A stretch of 64,000 nt of DNA, from assembly GCF_024498075.1 (NCBI RefSeq), contig NZ_JANHOF010000001.1, positions 1,240,001 to 1,304,000 of the forward strand. Reading direction: 5' to 3'. Positions 34,743 through 44,424 of the stretch are shown here, one piece after another. The notes under the pieces are model-generated. The model was not told the origin of the DNA, made no database searches, and saw nothing but the letters and a program-made list of their open reading frames with translations. The translations under genes were made by a program, and so were the position numbers. This DNA is from Paenibacillus mendelii. GTDB lineage: Bacteria; Bacillota; Bacilli; Paenibacillales; Paenibacillaceae. The stretch's first letter is position 1; each line of letters starts with the position of its first letter.

Positions 34743-37658
34743 TTAACGCTCCTCTCCCATCTTAACGGCTTGATGGACACGAAGTCTGCGGATATGAATC
34801 AACAGAAGCGACGCTCCCATCAGCATCATGCATCCTACGACGATGTACAGCTGCATCGTATCCTTAGAGTCGAAGACGACTCTAAACGGCGGAACGGAAT
34901 TCGCTACATTATCGGTCGTTTGCAGGAATGGCAGGAACAGCAGACTTGTTATTTTACCTATGACAATCCCGAGTATAATCGAAAGACCGGCGGTAAAGAT
35001 CTGTTCCAGGAGCAGCATGCCCGTCAACTGTCTACGGGATAGCCCCATCGCCCGCAGAACGCCGAACTGTACAATCCTGCCTGACAGGTTAAAGAACCAA
35101 TAGAGCACGTAACCGACAAGCGAGACGATAATCGAGACGAAGAAGCCTAGACTGAGGATACCAAACACGCCTCCTCGGGTCGGATGCTTCGACTGCGTCA
35201 GCAGCTCCTGACGAACGTCCTCGACGGATGCAAGGTCTATGCCTTGCTTCTGCAGCTCGGTGATGAGAGGACCCGTCTTGGCATCTGGCTTCATCTTCAG
35301 CCATACATCATACTGCAGGAGCGGAACCTGATCATAGATATAGTCCAGGTTCGCAATGATGAATGGCGACTTGTCGGGATATTGGCTCGGCCAATAAGGC
35401 ACGATCCCGACGACGACAAAGTCGATCATCCCGTCAGTTAACCCAACGGAAACCACATCGCCAAGCTTAAGCTGGTACCGTTCGGCAATCTTCGAAGGAA
35501 TGACTGCCGCTTGTTCGTACAAGCCCATGTTGTTCAAATAATTGAACGGATGAGCCGGGAACAGGTCAGAACGGAACCAGGCGACCTTCGAGAAATCAAC
35601 ATTGTCGATTCCCATCAGCGTACCTTGGCCAATCGACCGGCCGGATACGACGACATTACCCTTAGCCTGAAGCACTCTAGCTGCGGCTTCAACACCGTCT
35701 AATTTGCGGAAAATCTCGAATGGCGGTTCCGTGTAGATCATACGCGTCGGAGTCGTACCTCCTCCTCCTCCACCGCTTCCGCCTCCGGAGCCTCCGCCTT
35801 GGCCGCCACCGCCGCCGCCTTGGCCGCCGCCATTGCCACCTTGACCGCCGCCATTGCCACCTTGACCGCCTTGGCTGCCATTATCGATGATTTCGGCTTG
35901 CCCTTCCCAGACCGTCTTGATCACAACGTCAGTTCCGTATTTATACAATGTCCGCTCCGTCGAGTTCAAATCGATCGTCCGGGCAGCAGACGCGTTATAT
36001 ACGCCAAGCCCGAGTGTCAGAATAAGTAAAATCATGAGCGGATAATAGCCTTTGGATGACCGGGACAGCTGCGTCAAGGTCAAGTAGACCGGAACGGGCA
36101 GCAGTCTCTTTCCAAGCCAGTTGCACAGCTTCAGCAGCCAAGGGAACACCCGCAAGAAGAACAGCCCCAGCGCGAATATCGCGATAGCCGGAACGAAGAA
36201 TAGAAACGGCTGGACGTTCAACTGATCGGTTGTCATTCCGCTCTTGAACGAGATCATTTGGCGTTCGTTGAACAAATACCAGCCGTAGCCCGCTATGCCA
36301 AGCAGCACCACATCGAAAAACCAACGCTGCCAAACCGGCTTCCGGTCAGACCGGGCAAGCTGCTGCTTGTAATTGACGATCGATGCGCGAGCGTACATGA
36401 TAGCCGGAATGATCGTTGCCAATAAAGCCAGCACTACGGCACCGACGCCTGCGATAATCGCTTCCGTCGAGAAGCCGATCGGAATCGATTTGCGGTTCAC
36501 GAATGTGAGAAACCCGTTAGCGGAACCGATGCTCTTGGCCATAAACCAGCCAATTAAAGGCCCGATAACGAGTGCCACTGCACCGAGCAGGAGTCCTTCA
36601 AGCAGGTACATCCATATAATTTGCCTCGTCCCTGCCCCCCGGCTTCGAAGCACGGCAATATCGCTTCGCTGCTTATCGAGTGACTGGCGCGCATTCATCG
36701 CAATAAAATAGAACACCATCGCGATCATTGGAGCAGCCAATGTGAACAGCAGCATCTGCAGCTGCAGGCTCTGCTTGCGGAATTCATTCAATAGCTTCTG
36801 GAACGAAATCTCGACCTTCGTATCCTTGAGCTTCTGGTACAGCTCAATGTTCAGCCGGTCCAAGGTCCGTCCGAGCGGTGCCAGCTGACTGGTTTGAATG
36901 TTTTTCAGATCGAAGGCATAGTACCAGTTGGCGGTATGAACGGGAATCTTCCGATCCGTCACAAGCTCCTTCTGGAACGCTTGCTCGCCGATGACGAGCG
37001 TGTTCATAATGCCTTCCATTCCTTGATACCAATATGGATCCGTATCGCTGAGAGGCTTATAAGCGCCTACGATTTTGACGCGAAGCGTCAAGTTCAGGCC
37101 CCCATAAACCGGATATAAGAGAACATCGCCGATATGAAGATCGCTTCTGTACATGGCTTCTTCCATCATGACAGCTTCGAACGTTTCGTCGGCGCCGATT
37201 TCATCTTTAAACCAGCGGCCCTGCGAGATCTCGGACTTCTTGTCTAATCCGGATAACGTCATCAGCGACATCTGCCGCACGCGGCTTGGATCCACTTTAC
37301 TTGGATCCTCCGGTGCGATTTCTGTACTGCGGATCATCATGTTCTGCACGAAAGTGGTGAACGGAAACCCGATGTCAGCCGGCACATCGTCCTTCACATA
37401 CCGTGCGACTTCTTTCAATGACGCCGGATCCGTCTTCCCTCCCGTAGCCTGATAGCGCATCAGCAGGGAACCTGCGGGCAATCCCGTGCTTTCTTGCTTC
37501 AATGACTCTGCAACAACCCGCTTCAGCGCTCCGTCGGCATACATGGGGATGCTCGTCGCAAACGCCACTGCTATGATAAGTCCGGCTAACGAACTAAGCG
37601 TCAGCCAGCGGGTATTCCACATCTTGCGGAACAAAAAACGAAATAACGGCATACCCAT
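34743..37658 (-). CDS. Large FtsX/MacB-type ABC permease with a Gly-rich loop
   Basis: A 971-residue membrane protein. Helix 1 (about residues 17-38) is followed by an outer domain, a first FtsX unit (from LQMLLFTLAAPMIAMVFYF), a central pair of helices, a second outer domain, and a C-terminal FtsX unit (from LSLGFFVSIIVSLVGYVLYWFF to MLMGASLLLIHIRRLRVHQAVK). Near residues 593-634 lies a 42-residue Gly/Gln/Asn/Ser tract with repeated GGQGGNGG units. It starts three bases after the adaptor stop. Having two FtsX units in one chain means a single permease may serve the two different ATPases of the operon. The cargo is unknown. Confidence 0.87.
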   Translation of the reverse strand: MGMPLFRFLFRKMWNTRWLTLSSLAGLIIAVAFATSIPMYADGALKRVVAESLKQESTGLPAGSLLMRYQATGGKTDPASLKEVARYVKDDVPADIGFPFTTFVQNMMIRSTEIAPEDPSKVDPSRVRQMSLMTLSGLDKKSEISQGRWFKDEIGADETFEAVMMEEAMYRSDLHIGDVLLYPVYGGLNLTLRVKIVGAYKPLSDTDPYWYQGMEGIMNTLVIGEQAFQKELVTDRKIPVHTANWYYAFDLKNIQTSQLAPLGRTLDRLNIELYQKLKDTKVEISFQKLLNEFRKQSLQLQMLLFTLAAPMIAMVFYFIAMNARQSLDKQRSDIAVLRSRGAGTRQIIWMYLLEGLLLGAVALVIGPLIGWFMAKSIGSANGFLTFVNRKSIPIGFSTEAIIAGVGAVVLALLATIIPAIMYARASIVNYKQQLARSDRKPVWQRWFFDVVLLGIAGYGWYLFNERQMISFKSGMTTDQLNVQPFLFFVPAIAIFALGLFFLRVFPWLLKLCNWLGKRLLPVPVYLTLTQLSRSSKGYYPLMILLILTLGLGVYNASAARTIDLNSTERTLYKYGTDVVIKTVWEGQAEIIDNGSQGGQGGNGGGQGGNGGGQGGGGGGQGGGSGGGSGGGGGGTTPTRMIYTEPPFEIFRKLDGVEAAARVLQAKGNVVVSGRSIGQGTLMGIDNVDFSKVAWFRSDLFPAHPFNYLNNMGLYEQAAVIPSKIAERYQLKLGDVVSVGLTDGMIDFVVVGIVPYWPSQYPDKSPFIIANLDYIYDQVPLLQYDVWLKMKPDAKTGPLITELQKQGIDLASVEDVRQELLTQSKHPTRGGVFGILSLGFFVSIIVSLVGYVLYWFFNLSGRIVQFGVLRAMGLSRRQLTGMLLLEQIFTAGLSIILGIVIGKITSLLFLPFLQTTDNVANSVPPFRVVFDSKDTMQLYIVVGCMMLMGASLLLIHIRRLRVHQAVKMGEER

Positions 37659-37661
37659 CGA

Positions 37662-38744
37662 CTATCGACCTACGACTTTCTGTCCCGGCGTCAAGCCTTT
37701 CAGGATTTCAATCTCCGTTGGCGTTTGCTCTCCGACCTCTACATCCACCTCACGCTTGCCTTCGCTGTCGACCACCTGCACATACGTGCGGGATCCGATT
37801 GTACGAAGCGTAGAAGGAGGAATCACGACGACGTTCTCCTTACGCTGCGTAATAATGTTGATCGAGAGCGGTGTTCCCCGGGATAGCCCCGCAGGCGTTT
37901 TGTCCAGCTGGACGATCAGGAAGTCTTCGGGACGCTCCGGCTTCTGGCTTCCGTTGCCGCCTCCCGGCATTCCGCCGTTGCCGTTTTCGTTCTCGTCCTC
38001 TTGAACGACTGGCAGCTGCTTCACCTTGCCCTTCACTTCGCCTACATTATTAATGTCGACGACGACAGGCATTCCCACTGCAACACCCTTCAGTTCGTCC
38101 AGCGTCATCTTTGCAGCCGCTGTCAAACTGCCGCTGTCTGCTATAACGCAAATCGGGTCATAAGCCTTAATCAAGTCCCCCTTAAGTACGTTCAGCGTTA
38201 CGACTGTACCTGTGAACGGCGCTGTCAGCGTCGCCTTAGCGATCTCAGCCTCCTTGTCGACAAGATCCTGCCGCTTCTGTTCAAAGTCGATTACGGCCAT
38301 CTCGAATTCAACGGGGTCCATTTCATCGCGCTTGCGAAGCTTTTCTTTCATTTGAACTTCAAGCGTCTTGAACGCGAGCTTCTCCGTCCGCAGTGCCTTC
38401 TGCAGATCCTCCACATCCAGCTGTCCAATGACCTGCCCGGCCGTTACCTTCTGTCCGACTTTGACATTCAAAGTCTTCAGGCGTTTGCCATCGAGAGTGT
38501 AGTATAACGTTTCTTCCTGCAAGGAGATGATCTTACCGATCGCTTGAACCTTCGTTTCCAGCGTTGTCGTCGTTACTTCATACTCCGGTTTCTTCGAGAT
38601 AGCAGGCGGCGTAATCGACGGCAGTACTTCCTCCTCCTCCTCCTTGGGCAGCAGCGAGCAGCCGCTGGTGAATACCAGCGATACACCCAGAACTACTGCG
38701 GCCACTCGTTTAAATGAACCTTCCGTCAACCATTTCGTAAACAT
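37662..38744 (-). CDS. Lipoprotein adaptor of MacA/HlyD (membrane-fusion) type
   Basis: A 360-residue lipoprotein: lipobox FTSGC with Cys29, then VQAIGKIISLQEETLYYTLDGKRLKTLNVKVGQKVTAGQVIGQLD (first lipoyl half), a coiled-coil hairpin (residues about 105-155, with LKTLEVQMKEKLRKRDE), ATLTAPFTGTVVTLNVLKGDLI (second lipoyl half) and a beta-barrel. A Gly-rich insert (NENGNGGMPGGGNGSQKPE) lies in the barrel region. The ATG at 38744 has GGAGG nine bases upstream and sits inside the end of the ATPase gene (35-base overlap). In Gram-positives such adaptors join an exporter permease on the outer face. Confidence 0.86.
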   Translation of the reverse strand: MFTKWLTEGSFKRVAAVVLGVSLVFTSGCSLLPKEEEEEVLPSITPPAISKKPEYEVTTTTLETKVQAIGKIISLQEETLYYTLDGKRLKTLNVKVGQKVTAGQVIGQLDVEDLQKALRTEKLAFKTLEVQMKEKLRKRDEMDPVEFEMAVIDFEQKRQDLVDKEAEIAKATLTAPFTGTVVTLNVLKGDLIKAYDPICVIADSGSLTAAAKMTLDELKGVAVGMPVVVDINNVGEVKGKVKQLPVVQEDENENGNGGMPGGGNGSQKPERPEDFLIVQLDKTPAGLSRGTPLSINIITQRKENVVVIPPSTLRTIGSRTYVQVVDSEGKREVDVEVGEQTPTEIEILKGLTPGQKVVGR

Positions 38745-39519
38745 GATCGGCAACCTCCAAAATCGTAGGATCGTGCGTTGTCATACAGATTGTAACTTGT
38801 TCAGTTCGAATGATATCTTGGAATACCGACATAATTTGCGCGGCCATCTGCGAATCAAGCTCAGCGGTCGGTTCATCAGCAAGCAGCAGGCGAGGCTTGT
38901 GCGCAATTGACTTCGCGATTGCAACCCGCTGCTGCTCACCGCCCGACAGCTCGAATGGCCTGTGACTCATCCGCTTCGATAAGCCAACGAGATCCAGACA
39001 GTGCGTGACGCGTTCCTTCCATTGACTGCCCGGCACCCCGGCCATACGGAGCGATAGCTCGACATTCTCATAGGCGGATAACAGCGGCATTAATGCGAAC
39101 GCTTGAAAAATAAAGCCCATTTGCTTGCGTCTTACAAGTGTCCGATCATTGTCTCCCATCGTATGAAACGGCAAGCCCTGAAAAAAAATATGTCCTTTCG
39201 TCGGCTGATCCAGACCGCCGATCATATTGAGCAGCGTCGTCTTACCGGAGCCTGACCGCCCGCGCAGCATAACAAGCTGTCTTGGCTTCAGTTCCATATC
39301 GATGCCTTTCAATACATGCAGCGGCTGCCCGCCAACCTGGAATGTCCGTTCAACAGACTCGACCGTGAGCAGCGGTTCGCCTTCTTGGATCGAGAGATCG
39401 ACAGTAGGCTGAATAAGAGCAGCTGCCACCGGTTCAGCAGCGGCAGCCGACTCAAGAACGGCTTCTGTTTCGTCCTCAGCGACCTCCGTTTGTGCAGCAT
39501 TACGTTTCCACCATGCCAT
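38710..39519 (-). CDS. MacB/LolD-type ABC ATPase with acidic N-terminal extension
   Basis: A 269-residue ATPase: Walker A GRSGSGKT (87-94), Q-loop in FIFQAFALMPLL, signature LSGGEQQRVAIAKS, Walker B LLLADEPTAELD, switch His in MTTHDPTILE. The first 48 residues, before the ATPase core, are Ala/Glu-rich and low-complexity, which is not usual in this family. It is the first gene of the five-gene operon. With the second, different ATPase (33861-34736) it would allow a heterodimeric motor on the single large permease. The ribosome site GGGGG lies about 13 bases before the ATG. Confidence 0.87.
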   Translation of the reverse strand: MAWWKRNAAQTEVAEDETEAVLESAAAAEPVAAALIQPTVDLSIQEGEPLLTVESVERTFQVGGQPLHVLKGIDMELKPRQLVMLRGRSGSGKTTLLNMIGGLDQPTKGHIFFQGLPFHTMGDNDRTLVRRKQMGFIFQAFALMPLLSAYENVELSLRMAGVPGSQWKERVTHCLDLVGLSKRMSHRPFELSGGEQQRVAIAKSIAHKPRLLLADEPTAELDSQMAAQIMSVFQDIIRTEQVTICMTTHDPTILEVADHVYEMVDGRFI

Positions 39520-39719
39520 GGCTGTTTATCTAGACCCCCTGCTCCATTAAAATTTTTTCATTTTTCCAATATACCGTATAGACGGCGCACGCAGTGAAAA
39601 AGTTACACATTATTTGGATCAAAAATATAAATATTTCATAAAGACAGTAACAAGAAAGCTCCGGACACAAGTATACGGAGAACCGTTATTCCTGCAGTCA
39701 GGAGCATTCTGACTCATGA

Positions 39720-41459
39720 TTAATTCACTTTAAAGGTGGCTACCGATTTATCCAGCTCAAGAACGATAGAACGCAGCTGTTCGGAGGCACTCGCAATATC
39801 CTCCATCAAGGCCAGCTGCTCCTCCGTCGCCGCTGCAACGCTTTGTGTGCTGGCCATATTCGTCTGTGCCATGTGCGCTGACTGCTCCATCGTCGCGCTA
39901 ATCTCCTCCGAGCTGGCCGACAATTGCTGCGCAATCGCCGAATTGTCATGAATTTGAGTCGTAATATGCTGGATCGAGCCTCGGATCGACGCAAAGCTCT
40001 CACTCGCATCCACCATCAGCCGGCTTCCCTGGTTAACTTCGTTCAGCGTCGTCTCCATAACCAGGGAGGCGTTCATCACCTCACCTTGCGTTTCGCTTAC
40101 GAGCTGATTAATGACAATGGCGGACTGCAGGGATTGCGCAGCCAGCTTGCGTATTTCACTTGCCACCACGGTAAACCCGCGGCCATGCTCTCCTGCGCGG
40201 GCAGCTTCGATGGAAGCGTTCAGCGATAGTATATTAGTCTGATTCGAGAATGTCGTAATGTTCTCCGCGATCATGCCTATCTCATTTGACCGTTCGTTAA
40301 GCTTGGCAATGATCACCGATAATTGGCTGATGACCGCTTTTATTTCTTCCATTTGTTTGTCCAGCTGGTTGAGCTGATTCTGGCCTTGCTCGGCATTCAC
40401 CGAGGTCGAGCTGGAATATTCAAATATCGACGTGGTGTTTACTGCGATGCGTCCAATACCGGCGGCCATCTCCTCCATCGAACGAGAGGTTTCCTCCGCA
40501 GCGCGGGCTTGGACTTCCATGCCATTGTTCACTTCCTGTATGTCGGCTGCAACATATGCTGCCGCTTCCACAGATTGCTGCGACGTATCCTGCATCTGGG
40601 CAGAGGCGGCACTAACTTGATTCGAATTATGGGAGATCGAGGAGACAAGCTGCCTTAGCCCGGCAATCATGGCTTCTATGGAGTAGGCAATCTGCCCGAG
40701 CTCATCCCGGCTGTGCCGGACGGCAGGCTGCTCCCGAAGATCGCCCTTCGCTGCGGCGGTCGCTAACGAGACGACATAACGTACCATCCTCGATATGCCA
40801 CGAACGATAATGGCTGCAATCAGACAGACCGCAATCAGACAGAAAATGATGCCAATGATGCTCGTCTTCTTCATCACATCGGTTTCCTGGATAATTCGAG
40901 ACGTTTGTGAATTCGCGTATTCATCCATAATCTCACCAATGACATTTAATTCCTCACGGGCTTCCTCGAACTGCGCCAATAAAGCCTCACTCTTGCTGCT
41001 TTGACCGTTGTTCATCTCTTGCTGGGCCTGATCGACCCAGATCGGGAACGCCCGGCGGAAGCCTGCGACAATCGCTCGTATGGAATCGCTGCCGGCCAGC
41101 TTCGTTAACTCGGACAATCCTTCCTTCTCAATATAGCCATAGGTTTCCTCGACCCGGCTGACCGCTTGCTCCGCATTCATGATCATGTCCGCTTTCATCT
41201 GCTTTGCGGCTTCTTCATCCAGCAAGCCGGATTCAACGAATTGAAAAGCGGTGAGGGATTGATACATGTCCCGATCCCCGTTCAGCACGAGAGTACTTAC
41301 TTTATTAGTCGTTTCGAATAGCGTCTTCGACAGCAGCTTCACATCGGTTTCGTATCGGTTTATCCAATAGACCGAGCTAAATACATAAAGGGCAACTGGA
41401 AAAGAAATGAGAATCAGCAGTTTTGCGCGCAAAGATAAAGCCAACCTGTTATTAATCAT
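39720..41459 (-). CDS. Methyl-accepting chemotaxis protein
   Basis: A 579-residue membrane receptor: helix 1 at about residues 13-31, an all-helical outer domain (four-helix-bundle type, residues 32-198), helix 2 at 200-219, HAMP ([18 protein letters not shown]), a long cytoplasmic coiled coil, and the signalling tip [35 protein letters not shown]. Methylation-type Gln/Glu pairs flank the tip. AAAAGGTG precedes the ATG. A sigma-D-like -10 (GTCGATAA) occurs about 65 bases upstream but without a good -35. It stands alone; the ligand is unknown. Confidence 0.94.
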   Translation of the reverse strand: MINNRLALSLRAKLLILISFPVALYVFSSVYWINRYETDVKLLSKTLFETTNKVSTLVLNGDRDMYQSLTAFQFVESGLLDEEAAKQMKADMIMNAEQAVSRVEETYGYIEKEGLSELTKLAGSDSIRAIVAGFRRAFPIWVDQAQQEMNNGQSSKSEALLAQFEEAREELNVIGEIMDEYANSQTSRIIQETDVMKKTSIIGIIFCLIAVCLIAAIIVRGISRMVRYVVSLATAAAKGDLREQPAVRHSRDELGQIAYSIEAMIAGLRQLVSSISHNSNQVSAASAQMQDTSQQSVEAAAYVAADIQEVNNGMEVQARAAEETSRSMEEMAAGIGRIAVNTTSIFEYSSSTSVNAEQGQNQLNQLDKQMEEIKAVISQLSVIIAKLNERSNEIGMIAENITTFSNQTNILSLNASIEAARAGEHGRGFTVVASEIRKLAAQSLQSAIVINQLVSETQGEVMNASLVMETTLNEVNQGSRLMVDASESFASIRGSIQHITTQIHDNSAIAQQLSASSEEISATMEQSAHMAQTNMASTQSVAAATEEQLALMEDIASASEQLRSIVLELDKSVATFKVN

Positions 41460-41579
41460 GCGATCACCTTTTCTAAAGTCGTATAGGTTAGCCCGGATAG
41501 TGCACCCTAACTGCTTTATCGACCGTTACGCCTCAAAAATAAAGTGATTTCAATAAATAGATGAACGCCGCCGAAACGG

Positions 41580-41621
41580 ACAAAAAATAATGGAACACCC
41601 GATTTCGGGTGTTCCATTATT
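41580..41621 (-). terminator. Terminator of the DUF990-type ABC operon
   Basis: A 17-bp stem (41586-41602 with 41605-41621) and a very small loop; on the minus strand it runs into six T. Confidence 0.88.
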
Positions 41622-41693
41622 GTTATATTATGGATTAATATCATCTAAGAAAAATCCCGCCTTGAACACGCACTTATCTGGCTGCAGCTGTCA

Positions 41694-42521
41694 TCAGCCT
41701 CTCATGACAATGGCGTTGCCGGATGCATATCGCCTCAGACCGACATGAAACACAATGGTGCTGAATACGCCCATCCCAATCGTTACCGCTGCTGCGCCGG
41801 CAATAAAACCGGGATTTTGGTCACGCAGCAGCCCGATAGGCAAATAGCTAATATAGCCGGCAGGGACAATGGTGAATAAGAATACTCTTGCAGCACCACG
41901 GAATATATCTGCCGGGTAAGTGCTCAGCGAGACGAAGCTGTTGAAGACTTGCTGGACGATCCCTTCTGCGTTGCCGAAGAAGAAAGCAAGGCTGCCCGCT
42001 GCGATCATGAGAAACATGAAGATGCAGCCGCTAATAACCAGGCCAAGCGTGAACAGTAGAGCGCCTTGAATCGTATGATCACCGGCCCATCCATAGATCG
42101 CAAGCCCGAATGCGAAATCTCCGATTGCCGTTAAGGACATCCTGCTGGCGAGCAGATGAAGAAGTACCGGCTTCGGTTGCGTCAAATAAACATCCAGTTG
42201 TCCGGTAGCCGCAAGGGAGGGAATACGGTGAAAGTTGCCAAATAGCATATTCGCCCAGCCAAAGCCTCCAGCACTTACGGCCCACAGCATCATAATGTCG
42301 TTTAATTCCCATCCATTAATGACAGGGAAGCGGTGAAAGAACAGACTCCAGAAGAAGAGCCACATCAAGTTATTGATGAACATCATTCCAGCCATGAGCA
42401 GAAAGCTGATTCGATATTCCAACGACGAAGCCAGATTGACTTTCCATATCGTGAATAGAAAGCGGAGCATGATCCACACTCGTTTTCCCGAAATCCTACT
42501 TTCCTCAGCCTCCATTGACAT
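41694..42521 (-). CDS. ABC-2 family permease, DUF990 type (second subunit)
   Basis: A 275-residue six-helix membrane protein. The family opening RFLFTIWKVNLASSLEYRISFLLMAGMMFINNLMWLFFWSLFFHRFP and the middle LATGQLDVYLTQPKPVLLHLLASRM are typical of the DUF990/ABC2_membrane_6 family. It overlaps the first permease gene by 17 bases, with AGGGGTG nine bases before its ATG. DUF990 transporters are made of two related permeases and one ATPase, which is the set seen here. The cargo of the family is unknown. A strong terminator follows. Confidence 0.86.
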   Translation of the reverse strand: MSMEAEESRISGKRVWIMLRFLFTIWKVNLASSLEYRISFLLMAGMMFINNLMWLFFWSLFFHRFPVINGWELNDIMMLWAVSAGGFGWANMLFGNFHRIPSLAATGQLDVYLTQPKPVLLHLLASRMSLTAIGDFAFGLAIYGWAGDHTIQGALLFTLGLVISGCIFMFLMIAAGSLAFFFGNAEGIVQQVFNSFVSLSTYPADIFRGAARVFLFTIVPAGYISYLPIGLLRDQNPGFIAGAAAVTIGMGVFSTIVFHVGLRRYASGNAIVMRG

Positions 42522-43323
42522 GAAGTCTGGTCACCCCTCTCCGGTAAATCGTCCATATCCCTATACCCAGCACAACGATCCAAGCAGCCTGCACGGCAAA
42601 ATATTGAAGCATCGACACTTCCTCATAAGCAACGGCCGTGCGGGCGGGGATGTACAGCACGGCCTGAAACGGCAGCCATGCGCAGATGCGCTGCAGCCAT
42701 TCCGGCATCAGATCGATGGGCAGCAGCATTCCGCCCACAGTAAACTTCAGCTTTTGCAGCACAAATTCCAGTCCTCGCGTTTCTTCTATCCAGAATGCGC
42801 ACATTGCGACGATTCCATTGAGCAGAAAAGCAATCGTAAGCGCACCAGCGCTAAGAGACAGCAGCCCCAGCCAACCGAATCCGAAGGTTGGAGGACCGAC
42901 GAATAGCCATGCAATGAAGCTGCCGACGACCAGATGAATCCCAAACCGGAACACAGCCTCCGCCATATACGATGAGTAATGATAGCTCAAATAGGAGAGA
43001 GGACGAATGAGCCGTATCGCAATATCCCCGTTCTTCACCTCTTCCTCGATCCGCAGACTTAACTGGGGACTCGCCATCGTCAACGCTTCGGTGAAGACCA
43101 AGTACCATATGATCTGCTTTAACGAGAACCCTGCAATCAAACGTTCCGTATCGCCCTCATAGGCCGCGGACCACAGCTGGATGAAAACATACAGGATGAG
43201 CAGCAGGAAGGAAGCCCTTAGCATAAAATCGACTTTATAGGCCAGCTGCTGCCGAAGTGTGATTCGATAGATGGCCTCGATCTTCCTCCCCTTCGCTGAC
43301 AAGAAGGACAGTCTTCCGTTCAT
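42505..43323 (-). CDS. ABC-2 family permease, DUF990 type (first subunit)
   Basis: A 272-residue six-helix membrane protein paired with the downstream permease: EAIYRITLRQQLAYKVDFMLRASFLLLILYVFIQLW at the start, EEVKNGDIAIRLIRPLSYLSYHYSSYMAE in the loop after helix 2, and a final helix pair ending in the RRGVTRLHVNGG tail. It starts inside the ATPase stop (ATGA overlap) and overlaps the next permease by 17 bases, so the three genes are tightly coupled. Confidence 0.85.
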   Translation of the reverse strand: MNGRLSFLSAKGRKIEAIYRITLRQQLAYKVDFMLRASFLLLILYVFIQLWSAAYEGDTERLIAGFSLKQIIWYLVFTEALTMASPQLSLRIEEEVKNGDIAIRLIRPLSYLSYHYSSYMAEAVFRFGIHLVVGSFIAWLFVGPPTFGFGWLGLLSLSAGALTIAFLLNGIVAMCAFWIEETRGLEFVLQKLKFTVGGMLLPIDLMPEWLQRICAWLPFQAVLYIPARTAVAYEEVSMLQYFAVQAAWIVVLGIGIWTIYRRGVTRLHVNGG

Positions 43324-44381
43324 AGACGCCGCCCACCTGCCCCGGCACCGGCTTGTCGTGATGCTTCGAGCCCGGATTCCGGACCTGCTCCGCCCGTTCT
43401 CATGCCATAGATATGCTTGATGATTTCTTCCAGCGGCGGATCTTCAACCGTTACATCCTCCAATCGAAATTTACCGACGAGCGCGCTAAGAACCAGATCG
43501 ATATCTGTCTGGCTCAAATCCACGGACAGCTTCATTCTCCGCCCTTCGTTCGATACGATTTCGGTGCCGGCTATACGGGCTTGAATGGCTGAGGGAGAGT
43601 CTGGTTTCAAGGTGAGCGTGATCGTCTTCCGGTTTAAGATATCCCGCTTCAGCTGCTCAACCTTGGCATCCAACAGAATGCCTCCGTGATGAATGACGAC
43701 TGCTCTTGTGCACAGTTCTTCTACATCGCCTGCATCATGAGAGGTTAAGAAGACCGTGGTTCCCTCCTTGCGGTTCAGCTCGCGAATGAGCTCGCGGATA
43801 CGCTGCTTCACAAGGACATCGAGACCGATTGTCGGTTCATCGAGAAAGAGCAGCTGAGGTCTATGGAGGAAAGAAGCCGCGATTTCACAGCGCATGCGTT
43901 CACCAAGTGACAGCTTGCGAACCGGTGTATGCAAATAAGGCTCCAGCTCGAACCGTTCGATTAAATCCTTGCGTCGTGCCTTATAATCACTTTGCTTCAG
44001 CTCGTAAATCCGGCTTATTAAATCGAACGTGTCCATAGGCGGAAGGTGATACCACAGCTGGGACTTCTGTCCGAATACCGTGCCGATCCGGTAAGCAAGC
44101 TTCGTTCGATCACGCCAAGGGGTAAACCCCAGCACCTCGGCGTTACCGGAGGTTGGGTGCAGAATGCCGGTGAGCATCTTAATCGTCGTTGATTTCCCTG
44201 CGCCATTCGGCCCTAGAAAAGCAACCGTTTCTCCAGCGTGAACCGTTAGATTAATGTCGCTTACAGCCGTTCTCTCCTCCCATTCCGGCCGGAATAACGA
44301 CCGGATGCTTCCGGATAGACCCGGCATCTTTCGTTTGACCCGGAATGATTTACATAAGCTCGCTGTCCGGAGTGCGATCAT
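43320..44381 (-). CDS. ABC exporter ATP-binding protein of the DUF990 transporter
   Basis: A 353-residue ATPase: Walker A GPNGAGKST, Q-loop in TVFGQKSQLWYHLP, signature LSLGERMRCEIAAS, Walker B LLFLDEPTIGLDV, switch His in LTSHDAGDVEE. The N-terminal insertion with SLFRPEWEERTAV and the QLWYHLPPMDTF segment are typical of ATPases paired with DUF990 permeases. The last 25 residues are Gly/Ala/Arg-rich. It is the first gene of the operon and follows a leader RNA with a terminator at 44426-44467, so its expression is likely set by termination or antitermination. Confidence 0.89.
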   Translation of the reverse strand: MIALRTASLCKSFRVKRKMPGLSGSIRSLFRPEWEERTAVSDINLTVHAGETVAFLGPNGAGKSTTIKMLTGILHPTSGNAEVLGFTPWRDRTKLAYRIGTVFGQKSQLWYHLPPMDTFDLISRIYELKQSDYKARRKDLIERFELEPYLHTPVRKLSLGERMRCEIAASFLHRPQLLFLDEPTIGLDVLVKQRIRELIRELNRKEGTTVFLTSHDAGDVEELCTRAVVIHHGGILLDAKVEQLKRDILNRKTITLTLKPDSPSAIQARIAGTEIVSNEGRRMKLSVDLSQTDIDLVLSALVGKFRLEDVTVEDPPLEEIIKHIYGMRTGGAGPESGLEASRQAGAGAGGRRL

Positions 44382-44424
44382 ACTCCTGTCCCCCTTCTAT
44401 GCTTTATGTTGGTAAAGCAAAAAA

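Noticed and set aside
41470..41540. Sigma-D promoter of the chemotaxis receptor
   Set aside because: GTCGATAA resembles the sigma-D -10, but no TAAA-type -35 lies at the right distance.
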